From Bacteroidota bacterium (lineage in GTDB: Bacteria; Bacteroidota; Bacteroidia; Flavobacteriales; Schleiferiaceae), in NCBI GenBank assembly GCA_024742495.1, contig JANSYJ010000004.1, positions 186,001-250,000 of the forward strand: a stretch of DNA of 64,000 nt, in the 5' to 3' direction. The stretch's first letter is position 1; every line of letters starts with the position of its first letter. The notes beneath the pieces were generated by a model, which was not told the origin of the DNA, did no database searches, and was given only the letters and a program-made list of their open reading frames with translations. Position numbers and translations under genes: made by a program. Below are positions 45,054 through 53,157 of this stretch, piece after piece.

Positions 45054-46131
45054 CTCTGATGCTTAGATTAAAATCTCGGTAAAAAAAACCTTTATCTCGT
45101 TCCAAGCAAATACCATATTTGGCATCGGCCATTAAAGCTTTATGCTGATGATGCATTTTACGAGGCACCATCAAATTCCAATAGGCAAATCTGGACTTTG
45201 GATCACTGTTGTTCAGTATATTCCTACTCACCTCATCAAATAAATCGAGCTCCATATATTCATAAATATTTGAAAGGTTGAATTTATTAAAGCCCTGGTA
45301 TTCTTTAAAGGCGTCTTCCGCCAATCCTTGAAAAATGATGAGACGATCCAAATTGGACTTTATAATTTGAAAGTTTTCCGCTCGGGCATAGTGCGGGAGC
45401 ATCGATCCAAAATCTCCTTTTAAAATATAGTGTAAGAAGTAATTTTCCTGGCAATAAACACTGCTCAGGTGCTTTTTAGCCTGCTCTAATATAAATGTGG
45501 AAACCGAGACTTTCACCTCATTTAAAAATTTAGGATCGCGCCCAAGGCGCCCCATGGACCAACGACTAAAGAAAATTTTAAAGGCCATTTTCCAACGCCA
45601 ATTAAACCATTGCTTTTCGCAAAACTCCTTTTGGGCGCCGGCCTCCTTCTTTACAAAAAGTGCAGAAATCCTCGCCTTGCTATGAAGCAGGGGTAGCATT
45701 CGTTTTCTAAATAATTGGAAATACTTTTCAAACTTGCCCGCATGGATAATTCCCGCCTCTATTTCGGAGCTTCTTTGCTCCCAAAACTTAAGGGCGCTTG
45801 GACTTAAACCTTCTTTTAAACGATTAAAAAGTTCCATTCTATTGGCATGCGCTTTAAAGCCAAGGAAGGCCAAAAAGTCCTGATGGTTCAAATGTTGAAA
45901 TGCCGCTTTTTTTAAGGCGACAAGGTTCAGCTGAACGGGGTTTATGTCCACCGCCACCACTAGATCAGGACTGCCACCTAAAAGTGAAAAGCTATTGTCA
46001 CCCGCCGAGGCAATGGAAAGAATTCGATCGCCTGCTTTAGGCTCCAAAGCTTCTAGCAATAGATCCGCATCCTCCCAGCAATTCGCATAACGGATGTAAT
46101 CATGGGAAACATCTTTTAGCTGTTCAGCCAT
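45043..46131 (-). CDS. DUF3419 / BtaA-like 3-amino-3-carboxypropyl transferase
   Basis: 362 residues. Matches DUF3419: YIRYANCWEDADLLLEAL, the SAM-binding GDRILSIASAGDNSFSLLGG, VVAVDINPVQLNLVALKKAA, FLAFLGF, then a helical middle and a C-terminal LHYILKGDFGSMLPHYA, FNLSNIYEYMELDLFDEVSR, YWNLMVPRK. BtaA uses SAM to move a 3-amino-3-carboxypropyl group onto diacylglycerol, giving the head group of homoserine betaine lipids. The methyltransferase BtaB is absent here, so the acceptor or final product may differ. Overlaps its upstream neighbour by 8 nt and downstream one by 11 nt. Confidence 0.88.
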   Translation of the reverse strand: MAEQLKDVSHDYIRYANCWEDADLLLEALEPKAGDRILSIASAGDNSFSLLGGSPDLVVAVDINPVQLNLVALKKAAFQHLNHQDFLAFLGFKAHANRMELFNRLKEGLSPSALKFWEQRSSEIEAGIIHAGKFEKYFQLFRKRMLPLLHSKARISALFVKKEAGAQKEFCEKQWFNWRWKMAFKIFFSRWSMGRLGRDPKFLNEVKVSVSTFILEQAKKHLSSVYCQENYFLHYILKGDFGSMLPHYARAENFQIIKSNLDRLIIFQGLAEDAFKEYQGFNKFNLSNIYEYMELDLFDEVSRNILNNSDPKSRFAYWNLMVPRKMHHQHKALMADAKYGICLERDKGFFYRDFNLSIRVDG

Positions 46132-48712
46132 TATCGATTAATTTTATTTGCCCCGTACTCCCATCCATCATTATTTGATCGCCAGTTTTTAAGGTCCGCA
46201 AAAGACCTTTAACGCTTACAATGCAGGGTATTCCCATTTCACGGGAAACGATGGCCGAATGACTGAGTAAACTGCCACGTTCTACAATAATCGCAGATGC
46301 AGTAGGAAAAAGGGTTACCCATCCGGGATCGGTGCTTGTCGTTAAAAGGATATCGCCATTAAGGGAGTCAATTTCATTGGGATCATGCACTACTCTCACC
46401 TTGCCCTGTACAATACCCGGACAGCAGCCAATGCCTTCCAAATGATCCTCGGCTCCTTCTAATTTCTCGAGGCTATAGATATACTCATCTTTAAATTCAT
46501 AGCCATAGGTGTAAAATCGCTCCTGGGGAAGAGGCTGCTGTGCAAACTGACTAAACTCCAATTTGCGTTCTGCTATCCTAGCCTTTAGTTGCTCGTTCCA
46601 TGATTCATTCTCCAATTGCTTTATCTCTTCCAACTCCAGATAAAACATATCGCGAGGCTGCTTTAAATGTCCTTCTTGAAACCACCTTTCACCAAGAGCT
46701 AAAAACATGTGCCGCACCATACCAAAGCCTCGGGTACGCTCAAAGCGCAAGTTCTCGCGATTACTTACCAGGTCTCTCGTTTTTCGAAGCACCAGCTGAA
46801 ACCACCATTTCTTAAAAGGCCTATTCCTCAGCTTATCAGCAATTTTCTTTTCGGCCGCTTCCCTTAATTCATCTTCCAATCCAGCCTTGGTAAAACGCTG
46901 GCTTATTCCCTGCTGGACATAAGATTTTATAAGCTTCACGAAAAGCTCCGGATGCTGAGCATAGGCCTTGCTTTCCAATTTCAATTCACCCACACATCGA
47001 TCGCCAAATTTGGCGATGTATGCATCAAAGTCTTCTTTTATCTCGGGGTAATGGCCTTGATCGAGCAGGGACCAAATATTCAAGGCCTCTTTTTCTAAAA
47101 ACAGTTTTTTAAGCGCCTCATTTTTGGCCACCTTCCCCGCTATAGCCATACTGCGATGTATGGGTTCTACCGAGATTATATCCTGACTGCCGCAAAGCAG
47201 ATCATTGTGAAGGTTGGGGCTATCTGGACAAAGTTTCTGGCTTTGTTTTTCCAGCATGCCAAACCATATCATGGCAAAGAAATCATTGATTAAAGGAGCC
47301 TTCCACTCCAGGAGTAAAGATTTTTCAAAAGCATTGTAATGTTCAATTATCTTCTTCGGCTTTAAGCCTGAAAAGTCTAGCTGTTGATAGCTGCTCATTA
47401 CGCGATTGAGGTGGGCCTGAAATTTCCTTCTCTTGGCAGGAAGTTGGAAATGAATAAGCAGCATTTTTAAAAGCATAAAGAGGATTCGCAAACTTGCAAG
47501 GCCCTTGCTCATCTTATACTCATCCCCTAAATCAAAACGCTCTTTAACCCCCATCATGCGCTCCATATTCTCGGCATTTAAGGTGTAGCCCGGTAACATC
47601 GCTAGCATTTTATACCAGTTTAGGAGATTGTAATACACTCGGCCACGAACCAGCCCTAAGGTGTTTTCGAAAACCGCTGCATTTCGGTTTACATCTTTCG
47701 CCCTCACTCCCATTAACTGTACAAATTGGCGATAAACCATTTCATACATCTGGCGAATAAAACTGAAGGTTAAAGGGGTCGTAATACCCGGGTAAGACTC
47801 AATAATATTGCTATTATCCCAAAGGATATAATCCCCTTTTGACTCTTGTTTTAAACTGGTGATCGGTCGGGTTTGGGTTAGGTAAAATTGTCCATTGGCA
47901 TAGGCGAACTCAATATCCTGTGGCAGGCCTAACTTTTCTTCTAATAATGCTAAGCCGGCAACAATTTCGGCAATTTGAGCAGCGTCAAGACTGGCTTTAT
48001 TTTGTTGATGGGCAGGAACTGCAATTTTATGACAGCCGCCATTTTCTAGATCTTGAACATATTGATGTTCCTTTAAGGCCAATTCACTGCTATAGCTTCC
48101 CGCAGTCCAGCGGAAAGTATCGGCATTTAGATCGCCAGAAACCAAGCCTTCGCCTAAGCCATACACGGCGGAGATAAGCTTTGTATCCCTAGCCCCATTT
48201 ATGGGATCGGCACCAAAAGCAACGCCGGCTACTTCTGAGGACACCATTTCTTGAATGATCACCGCAATACCGAAATGCAAATCCAAATTGTTGGTCTTGC
48301 GGTAATGCTGTACCCTTTCGGAGGCGGCCGATTTCCAGACGGCTTTAATCTTAGCTACCAGGTCCTGGGCTGAAACATGAAGATAGGATTCGAACTGCCC
48401 GGCGAAGGAGAATTCTTTTCCATCTTCATCCATGGCAGAAGAGCGCACGGCATAGCTTTGTTGCTCGAAATTGGAACCAAAAAAAGATTCAATTTCCTCC
48501 ATTATGATTGTAGGCACCTCTAAGGCATCAATAAGTTCCTGCTGCTGCTTATCATTTAGAGAAGCTGGCATCTGCTCCAGCATAAGTTCCTGTGGAATTA
48601 CCAGCCAGTTAGGAACCCTGAAGCCAAGCTCCTGCAGTTTAAAGAGGTTTTTGGCCTTGCCGCCGATGCCCTCCGCTGAGAGCTGATTGTCCTTTGAACT
48701 TATTAGCCTCAT
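46124..48712 (-). CDS. PEP-synthase / rifampin-phosphotransferase-like dikinase
   Basis: 862 residues starting at 48712, where ATG overlaps the UbiA stop by 4 nt (ATGA). N-terminal ATP-grasp (PPDK_N): GGKAKNLFKLQELGFRVPNW, SYAVRSSAMDEDGKEFSFAG, QEMVSSEVAGVAFGADPING, QDIEFAYANGQFYLTQTRPI. The middle (~330-740) is a helical domain beginning with the family signature NIIESYPGITTPLTFSFIRQ. The end is the swivelling PEP-utiliser domain with catalytic His818 in GSLLSHSAIVSREMGIPC. There is no pyruvate TIM barrel. Order, length and His position are those of rifampin phosphotransferase, which passes the beta-phosphate of ATP to a hydroxyl of a small molecule. Substrate here unknown; an isoprenoid or lipid alcohol would fit the operon. 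Confidence 0.85.
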   Translation of the reverse strand: MRLISSKDNQLSAEGIGGKAKNLFKLQELGFRVPNWLVIPQELMLEQMPASLNDKQQQELIDALEVPTIIMEEIESFFGSNFEQQSYAVRSSAMDEDGKEFSFAGQFESYLHVSAQDLVAKIKAVWKSAASERVQHYRKTNNLDLHFGIAVIIQEMVSSEVAGVAFGADPINGARDTKLISAVYGLGEGLVSGDLNADTFRWTAGSYSSELALKEHQYVQDLENGGCHKIAVPAHQQNKASLDAAQIAEIVAGLALLEEKLGLPQDIEFAYANGQFYLTQTRPITSLKQESKGDYILWDNSNIIESYPGITTPLTFSFIRQMYEMVYRQFVQLMGVRAKDVNRNAAVFENTLGLVRGRVYYNLLNWYKMLAMLPGYTLNAENMERMMGVKERFDLGDEYKMSKGLASLRILFMLLKMLLIHFQLPAKRRKFQAHLNRVMSSYQQLDFSGLKPKKIIEHYNAFEKSLLLEWKAPLINDFFAMIWFGMLEKQSQKLCPDSPNLHNDLLCGSQDIISVEPIHRSMAIAGKVAKNEALKKLFLEKEALNIWSLLDQGHYPEIKEDFDAYIAKFGDRCVGELKLESKAYAQHPELFVKLIKSYVQQGISQRFTKAGLEDELREAAEKKIADKLRNRPFKKWWFQLVLRKTRDLVSNRENLRFERTRGFGMVRHMFLALGERWFQEGHLKQPRDMFYLELEEIKQLENESWNEQLKARIAERKLEFSQFAQQPLPQERFYTYGYEFKDEYIYSLEKLEGAEDHLEGIGCCPGIVQGKVRVVHDPNEIDSLNGDILLTTSTDPGWVTLFPTASAIIVERGSLLSHSAIVSREMGIPCIVSVKGLLRTLKTGDQIMMDGSTGQIKLIDNG

Positions 48713-49641
48713 TGCCAAAAGGATATTAGCATTGGTATGCCGCCCAAGGCCAGGTACATTAAGGCAGTCCAAAGTGCGGAAGCGTACTCCATCCTCTTGG
48801 CGCCCTTGGCCGTCACATTAACTAAAAACTGAAATCCTGGCAAGGCACAAATAATAAAAAAGCCGCCGAAAATGATATAGGCCCAATAGCTATAATCGGC
48901 ATACCAAGCAGCGCCCATGGCCAGGAGCATGGTGATAAACATCAATACGATCCAGGCGATTACTCCGCCTTTGGTACCGTATAAACCGGTATAAGAAATT
49001 ACTCCATCTTCTTCCATTTCGGGGCTGCGTAGCTTGCGACCAAACTCCAGAACAAGGCCATTCATATAGCTTACGGCAAAAAACCAAGCCAGGCCCCAAT
49101 GGGCGGAACTTCCTTCTAATTTCCAATCCAGGCCACTGGCATAAATGTCTATTAAAGGAATAATAAACATGTGAGAAGTGATGTACAGGAGCTGCCGAGC
49201 TTTTAACCATTTAGGAACAAAAAACTCAAATCCCATCAAAACTAAATAGGCCAGCACTATTAAATAGAGGAGCAGCATTTCCCTTTGAAAAATTACAATG
49301 GTGCTTATCTGAACCAATCCCAGTAAAATGCCAATCCACTTTAATTCCTTTAAGCTAATGAGGCCTCGCGGCACTGGCAAATACTTTCGAAAACGGGCAT
49401 CATCTTCCCGATCCTTAAACTCATCAAAAATGCGAACTAAGAAAAATAGACTTACCGTCGCCAGGATGCCTATTGCAAAGTCGGACCATGGAATAAAACC
49501 CGTTTTCCCGCGGCAAATTCTGGAATAGGAAACAGCGGAAAAGGTAAAAGCAGCAATCATTAAACCGTGGGCAAAAAACGGAAAACGCTCTTTCTGATAA
49601 ATCCAAAAACGCTTTAAAAAAGGCAATTGCTTTTCGTCCAT
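48709..49641 (-). CDS. UbiA-superfamily prenyltransferase (divergent)
   Basis: 310 residues with about eight TM helices. First acidic motif RIFDEFKDREDDARFRKYL followed by PVPRGLISLKEL is the UbiA NDxxDxxxD region. The second region, normally DxxxD, reads GLVLEFGRKLRSPEMEEDGV-ISYTGLYG: Glu-Phe-Gly-Arg-Lys and Pro-Glu residues instead of Asp. This places it in a divergent branch rather than ubiquinone, menaquinone or haem O synthesis. It should attach, or cyclise, a prenyl diphosphate at the membrane. It follows the HMG-CoA reductase gene by 3 nt. Confidence 0.82.
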   Translation of the reverse strand: MDEKQLPFLKRFWIYQKERFPFFAHGLMIAAFTFSAVSYSRICRGKTGFIPWSDFAIGILATVSLFFLVRIFDEFKDREDDARFRKYLPVPRGLISLKELKWIGILLGLVQISTIVIFQREMLLLYLIVLAYLVLMGFEFFVPKWLKARQLLYITSHMFIIPLIDIYASGLDWKLEGSSAHWGLAWFFAVSYMNGLVLEFGRKLRSPEMEEDGVISYTGLYGTKGGVIAWIVLMFITMLLAMGAAWYADYSYWAYIIFGGFFIICALPGFQFLVNVTAKGAKRMEYASALWTALMYLALGGIPMLISFWQ

Positions 49642-49644
49642 GGC

Positions 49645-50922
49645 TTATGCTTTTCTACCCAAGTTTTGATGCGCTTGGGTAAAGTGATTTGCTGACATAG
49701 CGGCCGCGATAGAAATCTCCCCGCTAAGCGCCACCGCACAACAGATTTCCGCAAATTTCCGAGCGCTACCCGGGCCAGTACAGCCCAGCATATTTAAACA
49801 CTCCTTTTGGGTTGGTAAGCCCGTACCTCCGCCAACCGTGCCCACAATTAAAGAAGGCAAGGTTACCGCTACATAGAGGTCGCCACTTTCGGTTAACTGC
49901 ATACGGGTGAGCCCAATGGAAGATTCTGAAATACAGGCAACATCTTGGCCACAGGCTAAAAACAAGGCGGTTAGGCCGTTTGCCACATGTCCTTGAGCGC
50001 CAATACTTCCGCTTTGAATGGCGGCTAAGGTGGACGATTGCCAATAATTGGCGATTAATTGAGGGCTCGATTTTAGAGTGTTTTCACAAATCTCCTTGGG
50101 AATGCGGATTTCGGCACTCACCTTTTTCCCTCGCACATTGCCAAAGGATACGGCGGTTGCTTTTTTGTCGCCCGAAAAATTGCTTTCAATACACCATTCT
50201 TGAGGTTTTACCGGCGACTCTTTCATCATGTACTGGCAAATTTGGTCGGTGCAAATGGTAACCATATTCTGGCCTGCCGCCTCCCCGGTGGTATATTCAA
50301 AAGTTAATATTACCGTGTTTCCCTCTATGGTTGGGGCCATTTCTTGCAATTTGGCGTAACGACTTGTTTCGGCTACAATTTTCTCGAAAAGGGGCTGTTG
50401 GGCTTGGGTCCATTTTACAAAAAGACCTACCTCGCCAATGCTTCTAAATTTAAATAAAGGACAGCGTTGAACGCCCTCACTTAGGCAAACTGTGGTAATC
50501 CCTCCGCTCTGCCTACAGGCTTTCATACCGCGATTATAGGAAGCCACTAGGGCACCTTCGCTGCTCGCTAGGGGCACATAAAAGTCGCCAATTGCTTTGG
50601 TTCCTCTAATATTAATGGGACCTGCCAATCCAATAGGAACCTGGGCCATGCCAATGAAGTTCTCAATATTTCCTTGGTAGGCTTTCGCCTGATGAAATTC
50701 GCCTTTACCCGCTATTTTATCGGTTTCAAGTCCACGCTTGTTTAGAAAGGCCAATCGGGCTAAATACCCTTCTTCACTGGCTTCTGTATTGTACTTTTCT
50801 TGGGGCAGTTTTTTTATTTCCGATGCCGGGAGCGGCGCTATTTGTCGAGCATATTCTTCAATGGACTTTTCCTTTTCAAAATCTTTTATGAGTTTTTCAC
50901 TCTGACGGGAGTTGCGGGCCAT
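49645..50922 (-). CDS. Hydroxymethylglutaryl-CoA reductase
   Basis: 425 residues without a membrane domain. The catalytic core is clear: IENFIGMAQVPIGLAGPINI, substrate Glu122 in SSEGALVASYNRG, Lys in GDKKATAV (253/254), Asp327 in CGQDVA, the GTVGGGTGLPTQKECLNMLG strand and His418 near the end (AHQNLGRK), matching the class I catalytic Glu-Lys-Asp-His set. The NAD(P)-site motif usually read DAMGMNM is here GEAAGQNM, a noticeable deviation. Reduces HMG-CoA to mevalonate. As first gene of a seven-gene operon it may boost precursor supply for that pathway or serve the general mevalonate route. Confidence 0.93.
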   Translation of the reverse strand: MARNSRQSEKLIKDFEKEKSIEEYARQIAPLPASEIKKLPQEKYNTEASEEGYLARLAFLNKRGLETDKIAGKGEFHQAKAYQGNIENFIGMAQVPIGLAGPINIRGTKAIGDFYVPLASSEGALVASYNRGMKACRQSGGITTVCLSEGVQRCPLFKFRSIGEVGLFVKWTQAQQPLFEKIVAETSRYAKLQEMAPTIEGNTVILTFEYTTGEAAGQNMVTICTDQICQYMMKESPVKPQEWCIESNFSGDKKATAVSFGNVRGKKVSAEIRIPKEICENTLKSSPQLIANYWQSSTLAAIQSGSIGAQGHVANGLTALFLACGQDVACISESSIGLTRMQLTESGDLYVAVTLPSLIVGTVGGGTGLPTQKECLNMLGCTGPGSARKFAEICCAVALSGEISIAAAMSANHFTQAHQNLGRKA

Positions 50923-51093
50923 AGGTATTCAGGTAAAAATGAGATGGTCCAATTCTAAAAAAATTAAACCTTCTCTATTTGTTATCCGAATGTAAGCGTT
51001 TATCTCGAATCAATGGAGCTCCGCTATTTCAGCGTCAATCCGCTCAGTTTAATTCTTGCTCTAAACCTATGAAGCTGCTTAGCTTTGCTCTTT

Positions 51094-51564
51094 ATGAAAA
51101 GAAGAACGCGGTTTTATTTAAAGAGGTATTTTGTTTTTAGTCTACTGTTCTTAGCAATGGCTTGCAGTCTATTTCAAAAAGGCTGGCCATCAAAGTTCTT
51201 CATTGAGGCCAATAATTACCAAGCGGTAATAAGCGATGAGCAGTTACAGAACTATAAAGAGATAATGGATCAATCGCCGCTATACCCTAATGGTGTGCAA
51301 GGCATTTTGCAGCATATTTCTAAAAACTATCAATATCCTGCCCAAGCTAAGGCTGATGGCATTCAGGGACGAGTTTACCTAAGTTTTACCATTAATAAAG
51401 AAGGCTGGGTGGAAGCGGCCAAAGTGCAGCACTCGGACCATCCGGTTTTTAATGATGAAGCTTTGCGAGTAATCCACAGTCTAGATCGTTGGATACCCGC
51501 AAAGCTGCAAGGGAAATTTGTGGCCGTGCCCTACACGGTTCCGATCAAATTGAAATTGGAATAA
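51094..51564 (+). CDS. TonB C-terminal domain lipoprotein
   Basis: 156 residues from the ATG at 51094 (an in-frame TTG lies 9 nt upstream). MKRRTRFYLKRYFVFSLLFLAMAC is a long basic lipoprotein signal with Cys24. Residues ~75-155 form a TonB_C domain: YPAQAKADGIQGRVYLSFTI, NKEGWVEAAKVQHSDHPVFN, DEALRVIHSLDRWIPAKLQG, VPYTVPIKLKL. Instead of a Pro-rich spanning region and a TM anchor it is lipid-anchored, so it is probably not an energy transducer for TonB receptors but one of the stand-alone TonB_C proteins common in Bacteroidota. The 170 nt upstream hold no other gene. Confidence 0.82.
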   Translation: MKRRTRFYLKRYFVFSLLFLAMACSLFQKGWPSKFFIEANNYQAVISDEQLQNYKEIMDQSPLYPNGVQGILQHISKNYQYPAQAKADGIQGRVYLSFTINKEGWVEAAKVQHSDHPVFNDEALRVIHSLDRWIPAKLQGKFVAVPYTVPIKLKLE

Positions 51565-51580
51565 GGTCTATAAACTTGAC

Positions 51581-52501
51581 TTAGCTCTTTTCGCTGGCTT
51601 CTTTTACTTCGGCCATCCAAGCGTCCCATTTGCTGCGAGCTGCCTCATAATCGCCGGGATAAGGACCATTGGCGAATATCAATTCTGTGCTTTGTTCCTC
51701 GTGATTTTCTATCATTAGTATTTTCTCCGAATAGTGAAAACCTGCTCTGGTATAATCGATATGCAGGTAGAAGTTACCGTAATGCATACCAATAAAGCCG
51801 TTGGCCTCCTCTTCTGCGGAAGATCGCTTTAGCTGAACCCGAGATTCATTGGCCCATTCACTGCTAAAGAAATCCTGTTCATCGAATTTTTCGCCCAATA
51901 CTTTGGCGTAATCCGATTGAGTCATGGCCTTCCAAATTTCTTCCTTGCTAGCTTTAATCTTAAGCTTTGAGAAATAATAAGGTTGAGAGCCCATTTCTGC
52001 AATTTCCTCCGAACTAAGAAAGTTTACTTCGCTAAGCCAAGCCGAGCCATTTCCGCCATTAGGAAAGCGATAACCTAATACCGTATCCCCCTGAACAACT
52101 ATGGCTTGAATAACAATTATTAGTTCTTGTAGGCCATTGGACTGATTATAAATTCGCGCCGCTCGAGGCAGGTCCATATCCAGTGCACGGGCATCGGGAT
52201 ACTTTTCCGTGTCCACATTTATTAGGGATTGATTGCTTTGCAACTCCTCCTCCGTTGGTAAACGATCCGTCACCACCGGCACCTGATCGAGCTCCTGAAT
52301 ATTTACGGGTTCAAAACCAAAATTATCGGGGCAATACCAGCCTCCGTAACGATGTGGTTCTTTTACCTTACTCGCCTGGGGAACTGTTACCTCAGCCTCA
52401 TCTTTAAGTTCTTTTTCCATTTCCTGGGCGCTGCATGATGTAAAAATCAAAAGCATAAATGCCAGGGCTGTACTTGTTAATCGATGTGTCATAATTTTCA
52501 T
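51581..52501 (-). CDS. Hypothetical lipoprotein, two-part
   Basis: 306 residues from MKIMTHRLTSTALAFMLLIF-TSC (lipobox Cys, about residue 23; the Met at 52492 is an alternative start). An acidic linker (EMEKELKDEAEVTVPQ) leads into a conserved-looking first half (EPHRYGGWYCPDNFGFEPVN, VPVVTDRLPTEEELQSN, RAARIYNQSNGLQELIIVIQ). The second half (KIKASKEEIWKAMTQSDYAK, YGNFYLHIDYTRAGFHYSEK) has a START/SRPBCC-like alternation. No function is recognised. It converges with the TonB_C gene, 16 nt apart. Confidence 0.65.
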   Translation of the reverse strand: MKIMTHRLTSTALAFMLLIFTSCSAQEMEKELKDEAEVTVPQASKVKEPHRYGGWYCPDNFGFEPVNIQELDQVPVVTDRLPTEEELQSNQSLINVDTEKYPDARALDMDLPRAARIYNQSNGLQELIIVIQAIVVQGDTVLGYRFPNGGNGSAWLSEVNFLSSEEIAEMGSQPYYFSKLKIKASKEEIWKAMTQSDYAKVLGEKFDEQDFFSSEWANESRVQLKRSSAEEEANGFIGMHYGNFYLHIDYTRAGFHYSEKILMIENHEEQSTELIFANGPYPGDYEAARSKWDAWMAEVKEASEKS

Positions 52502-52643
52502 TTTGGCTAAGCTCAGGATAAGCATCAAACTTAAGTTTAAAGGACTGTAAAAAGAAGGTAAATTGATGTAAATAAACTGAACACCAAAACTTTAAGGATA
52601 AAGTTACCCTATTGCTAGAAGGTCATAGTCAAATCTAAAACTA

Positions 52644-53063
52644 CTATTCGGTCCCTCTTTTTAGGAGTTTCGTTCTAACATTTTGGATAAGTTGGATTTT
52701 GTTTTCCTGGAGCTGCTGTAAAAGTTGGGGCTCTACAGCCAAGCCATCTTTGTGCTTGCTCGACCAAATAATTAACTCAATCAAAACCGGGATAAGATCC
52801 AAACCCTTATCGCTAAGGGCATAAACCTTTTGGGTTCGTTGTTTCTCATACACCTCACTTTCAACAACTCCCAATTGCTCCAAACGCTTTAATCGATCGG
52901 AAAGAATATTTGTGGCTATGCCTTCTTTGGATTTCAAGAACTCCTTGTAAAACTGCTTGCCTTCGAAAACGAGGTCGCGAATAATCAATAAAGACCATTT
53001 ATCACCTAAAAATTCCAGGGCATAATTTATCGGACAATCCGAGCGTAATTCACCTTTTTTCAC
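52644..53063 (-). CDS. HxlR-family transcriptional regulator
   Basis: 139 residues with a GTG start at 53063 (no in-frame ATG). A winged helix-turn-helix of the HxlR/DUF24 type: CPINYALEFLGDKWSLLIIR, EGKQFYKEFLKSKEGIATNI, LSDRLKRLEQLGVVESEVYE, KQRTQKVYALSDKGLDLIPV. Cys10 sits before the first helix, where redox- or electrophile-sensing members have their reactive Cys. A 15-bp operator lies 5 bp upstream of the start codon and an identical one 37 bp further, so autoregulation plus control of the divergent SnoaL-like gene is the likely scheme. Confidence 0.9.
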   Translation of the reverse strand: MKKGELRSDCPINYALEFLGDKWSLLIIRDLVFEGKQFYKEFLKSKEGIATNILSDRLKRLEQLGVVESEVYEKQRTQKVYALSDKGLDLIPVLIELIIWSSKHKDGLAVEPQLLQQLQENKIQLIQNVRTKLLKRGTE

Positions 53064-53068
53064 AAACG

Positions 53069-53083
53069 CTTGTTTTTTGCAAG
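53069..53083. promoter_or_regulatory. Operator copy 1 (CTTGTTTTTTGCAAG)
   Basis: 15-bp imperfect palindrome with CTTG...CAAG ends, 5 bp upstream of the HxlR start codon and over the -33 region of the divergent promoter. Identical to the copy at 53106. Confidence 0.75.
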
Positions 53084-53093
53084 TGAAAGCCTT

Positions 53094-53101
53094 TATATTT
53101 G
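53094..53101 (+). promoter_or_regulatory. -7 element TATATTTG of the SnoaL-like gene
   Basis: Exact TAnnTTTG lying between the two operators; a TTG at 53070-53072, inside operator 1, is 21 nt upstream and may be the -33 box. The ATG is at 53158. Confidence 0.6.
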
Positions 53102-53105
53102 CTCA

Positions 53106-53120
53106 CTTGTTTTTTGCAAG
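53106..53120. promoter_or_regulatory. Operator copy 2 (CTTGTTTTTTGCAAG)
   Basis: Exact second copy, 37 bp centre to centre from copy 1 (about 3.5 helical turns), just downstream of the -7 element, where bound repressor would block the polymerase. Confidence 0.75.
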
Positions 53121-53157
53121 TTAATACATTTCTTCTTTAATCATTAACATAAAAGCC

